From: Paralvinella palmiformis
Lineage: Eukaryota > Annelida > Polychaeta > Terebellida > Alvinellidae
Assembly (NCBI GenBank): GCA_025642065.1
Contig: JAODUP010000721.1
Span: forward strand, 394,501 to 458,500
DNA: 64,000 bases
Direction: 5' to 3'
This document shows positions 61,727-64,000 of this stretch, one piece after another. The notes under the pieces were generated by a model that was not told where the DNA came from, ran no database searches, and was given only the letters and a program-made list of their open reading frames with translations. The translations under genes and the position numbers were made by a program. Positions within the stretch are counted from its first letter, which is position 1, and each line of letters starts with the position of its first letter.

Positions 61727-62816
61727 CTAGAAGTAAAAACATCATTAAATGTAAATATTGCTGTTCCAAAATTAAATATTAAATGACAATTTTTTAAATG
61801 AATATAAAAGAAACAGTGCAACAGCCACCAATAAATGAAATATATTAGTATTAGAATTTAATTATAAATCAATCACCGGTTGAATATGTTGTACACATAA
61901 AATAAAACAATTATTTGTCAGAAGACTTGGTAAACATTCTGTTGTGGAAGCTCACATGTTGACCAAGTACTGGTGTTAATCTAAAATCAATGCCAGAACA
62001 ATGTATGATACAATGATTTTAACACCTGGCTCTGTTTGACTGAATCAACAAAACCTAAAAAGAATTACCACCCAAATCAATGCCTTTTTCATTCTGGCAG
62101 GTGTTTCCTTTTCACATATTACTTTTACAAATCCATAAGCTAACAAAACCAATAACAATATTTTTGAAAATGTAAAATTATACTCAAACAACACTGAGTT
62201 TTATGAAGTACAAACTCTTCTGCAGTTTTAAGACAACTATATACAAGATGACAAGGTTATGTGCCTCAAATAATAAAATGTCCACGATATTCACCCAACT
62301 CTATAAATCAATGGTGAGAGGCCATTTAGAGTATGCTAAGACAGTGTGAATTGAAACTGAAGCAATAAGAAAATCCTAGAAGTGCCCAATAAGGACACAG
62401 TGAGTTACAGCGAGTTATTCAGAATTATGGGTAGTGAAAACGTTTGTGTACTGGAATAGTAGCTTGATTATGTAAAACTAAAACACAACATCACCTAGTG
62501 CATGCACGCACACACACACACACACACTAATCTCTCGTGTAAAATATATAATGTATTACCTCATATTTCAGTAACCACTATGAGAATTATGATAATTACA
62601 GGGTCAAGATAATTTATGATTATACTCATTATTACAACGACAGTGATTTTAAACCATCCTGATCAGAATTATGAAAACAATATATCACTTAAGTAGAAGT
62701 GTCAGCATTGGGAAGAATTATGGTAAATAGAAAATGATTACTGGTACTTTAAAGATCACATTATTTCAAAGGTATGTTACAACTGACATGTTCCACTTAA
62801 ACACACTGTCTCAAAT
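61727..62816. other. Probable GALNT7 5' intron, nothing recognised
   Basis: The exon ending at 61726 has a good acceptor (ACTTCTAG), so transcript upstream of it must lie further right. I found no exon encoding a membrane anchor in the remaining sequence. A (CA)n run is present near 62508-62526. Confidence 0.5.
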
Positions 62817-62827
62817 GCAAAACAGAT

Positions 62828-63170
62828 AGTGAGCTCCGGTGGCCTAGCGGTTAAAGCACCTGGCACTTGGTGTCAATGGTCACAGGTTCGAACCCCGTAA
62901 AAGGTCGAAACTTTTCCAGAGATTAAATTACTCGGCTCACAACAGCGTGGGTGGCTGACCACGTTAAATGGTGCTGCCGTCTCCACTGAATTATTTAAAA
63001 TAAAGGGGGACGTAAAATACTCTGGCAGTGACTACCCTCAGTGTATTTCGGCTCCATCTTTCCGTACTCCTCCCCTGTGAGTGGTGGGGGGAGGTTTCTC
63101 AACCACTCCAACATAGAGGCTGTGCTGAATAAGCGACAGCCTGGGTATTCTCCGCAAACAACAAAGCCAA
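62828..63170 (+). repeat. tRNA-derived SINE, family A, copy 4 (full length)
   Basis: Plus strand: TGGCCTAGCGGTTAAAGC (A box), GGTTCGAACCC (B box), body as in copies 1 and 2, ending near CAACAAAGCCAA. A perfect 11-bp duplication GCAAAACAGAT flanks it (62817-62827 and 63171-63181). The frame at 63041-63241 is SINE sequence. Confidence 0.93.
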
Positions 63171-63181
63171 GCAAAACAGAT

Positions 63182-64000
63182 TTGGAATTATTTGGGAGAC
63201 AACAAGCATTTCATAATGGATCGTACAGAACACCACTATAGCCATTAACCCTAGTCTAAGTCAACGAGGATAGAGAAAGAGAACATTCTTTGGAGTGACA
63301 ACACATTGATATCTCTGGTTCTGTGTACAAATTTAGATGAGAGCTAACATTTTATTGATGTGGTGCACACCATCATAAACAGAAGATATCAAACTTGGAG
63401 AATCAAATATATGTCTTTAATTTTTGTATGACACATCATTCAATTTAGTTATCATATCAGGAAGCTTCTACTGGACAGAACATGGGATAGGTCAAAGAAC
63501 CAACATCTGCTGTATTCAAAACTGACATATATTTATCACAGCGTTAAATTATACTTCTTTTTATAGTGTTGCTGTTTGAGTGTTTCACTGTCAGTGTCAC
63601 TATCCTTAGCATAAATTGAAAGACTCTTCAGTCATTCAAAGCTGACAAAATCAGATTGACGTGCCAGCTTTGGAAATAAAAGACTGAACCAATTGCTAAA
63701 CTTCAAATTGAACATCGAGGAAGAAATGTGGAAGTCAGTTAAATATGAGGCAGCAGTGAAGTGGTCCAGATTGATACTGAGGAGACTAAGATCTCACACT
63801 CTTGTTCCAGTGGCTAGTTCAAAGTAAACAGAGCCAAATGATTATGAGCACACTGTTATTGTAACTTACAGTGTACAGAGACATTTTACCTCAGAAGTAG
63901 GCGTACTTGCATATATACCTTCAGTAATGGCATATTTTCATTCATGTGTTACAGTAAAATACTTATTAAACGAGTAAAACTGTGATCCTGCTCTTGGAAA
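63182..64000. other. Right edge, nothing recognised
   Basis: AT-rich DNA, probably still GALNT7 intron or 5' flank. No supported exon. Confidence 0.4.

Noticed and set aside
1..64000. CRISPR arrays, operons, bacterial promoters or Shine-Dalgarno sites
   Set aside because: The sequence is eukaryotic with spliced genes; tandem repeats here have no spacer structure.

Overview
The window looks like nuclear DNA of an invertebrate animal, most likely a mollusc or another lophotrochozoan. It is AT-rich, its genes are cut into many short exons with GT/AG introns, and it carries tRNA-derived SINEs, non-LTR retrotransposon fragments, non-autonomous DNA transposons and long (TA)n and (CA)n tracts. The species assignment is inference; no rRNA, mitochondrial or lineage-diagnostic gene is present.

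Three protein-coding genes could be rebuilt exon by exon, with splice sites and codon phases agreeing. (1) TRMT5 (+, 4256-9751, 4 exons, 551 codons) is the tRNA guanosine-37 N1-methyltransferase. (2) ADCY10 (+, 18210-39722, 32 exons, about 1687 codons) is the bicarbonate-responsive soluble adenylyl cyclase, with two cyclase domains, a P-loop NTPase module and a long helical C-terminal region. (3) GALNT7 (-, 61726-41173, 590 codons in this window, N-terminus off the right edge) is a polypeptide GalNAc-transferase with a ricin-type lectin tail. ADCY10 and GALNT7 are convergent, with stop codons about 1.45 kb apart. The three genes are functionally unrelated; nothing suggests an operon or a gene cluster.

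Region by region: 1-4.2 kb is repeat-rich intergenic DNA (SINE, TA tract, a TATA/CCAAT-like block, a 5'-truncated LINE). 4.2-9.8 kb is TRMT5, whose first intron holds two hAT-type elements with perfect 8-bp target duplications. 9.8-18.2 kb is intergenic and holds a Ty3/gypsy gag remnant, a SINE, an 82-bp tandem repeat and a MITE with long inverted ends. 18.2-39.8 kb is ADCY10, with a LINE fragment, SINE scraps and many microsatellites in its introns. 41-61.7 kb is GALNT7, whose introns hold a decayed LINE in antisense, two related pogo/Tigger-like elements, a TTAA-type MITE and SINEs. 61.7-64 kb is probably the next GALNT7 intron and carries a SINE with an 11-bp duplication.

The most interesting points are: a tandem pair of 177-bp alternative exons in GALNT7 that swap the acceptor-facing part of the catalytic domain; an Asn in ADCY10 where human sAC has the bicarbonate-site Arg176; a single-base frameshift in an otherwise perfect 32-exon ADCY10 model; a 49-bp tandem duplication that copies a GALNT7 splice donor; and strong hairpins in introns, one lying just upstream of a TRMT5 splice acceptor. 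I did not find a wholly new multi-gene system.
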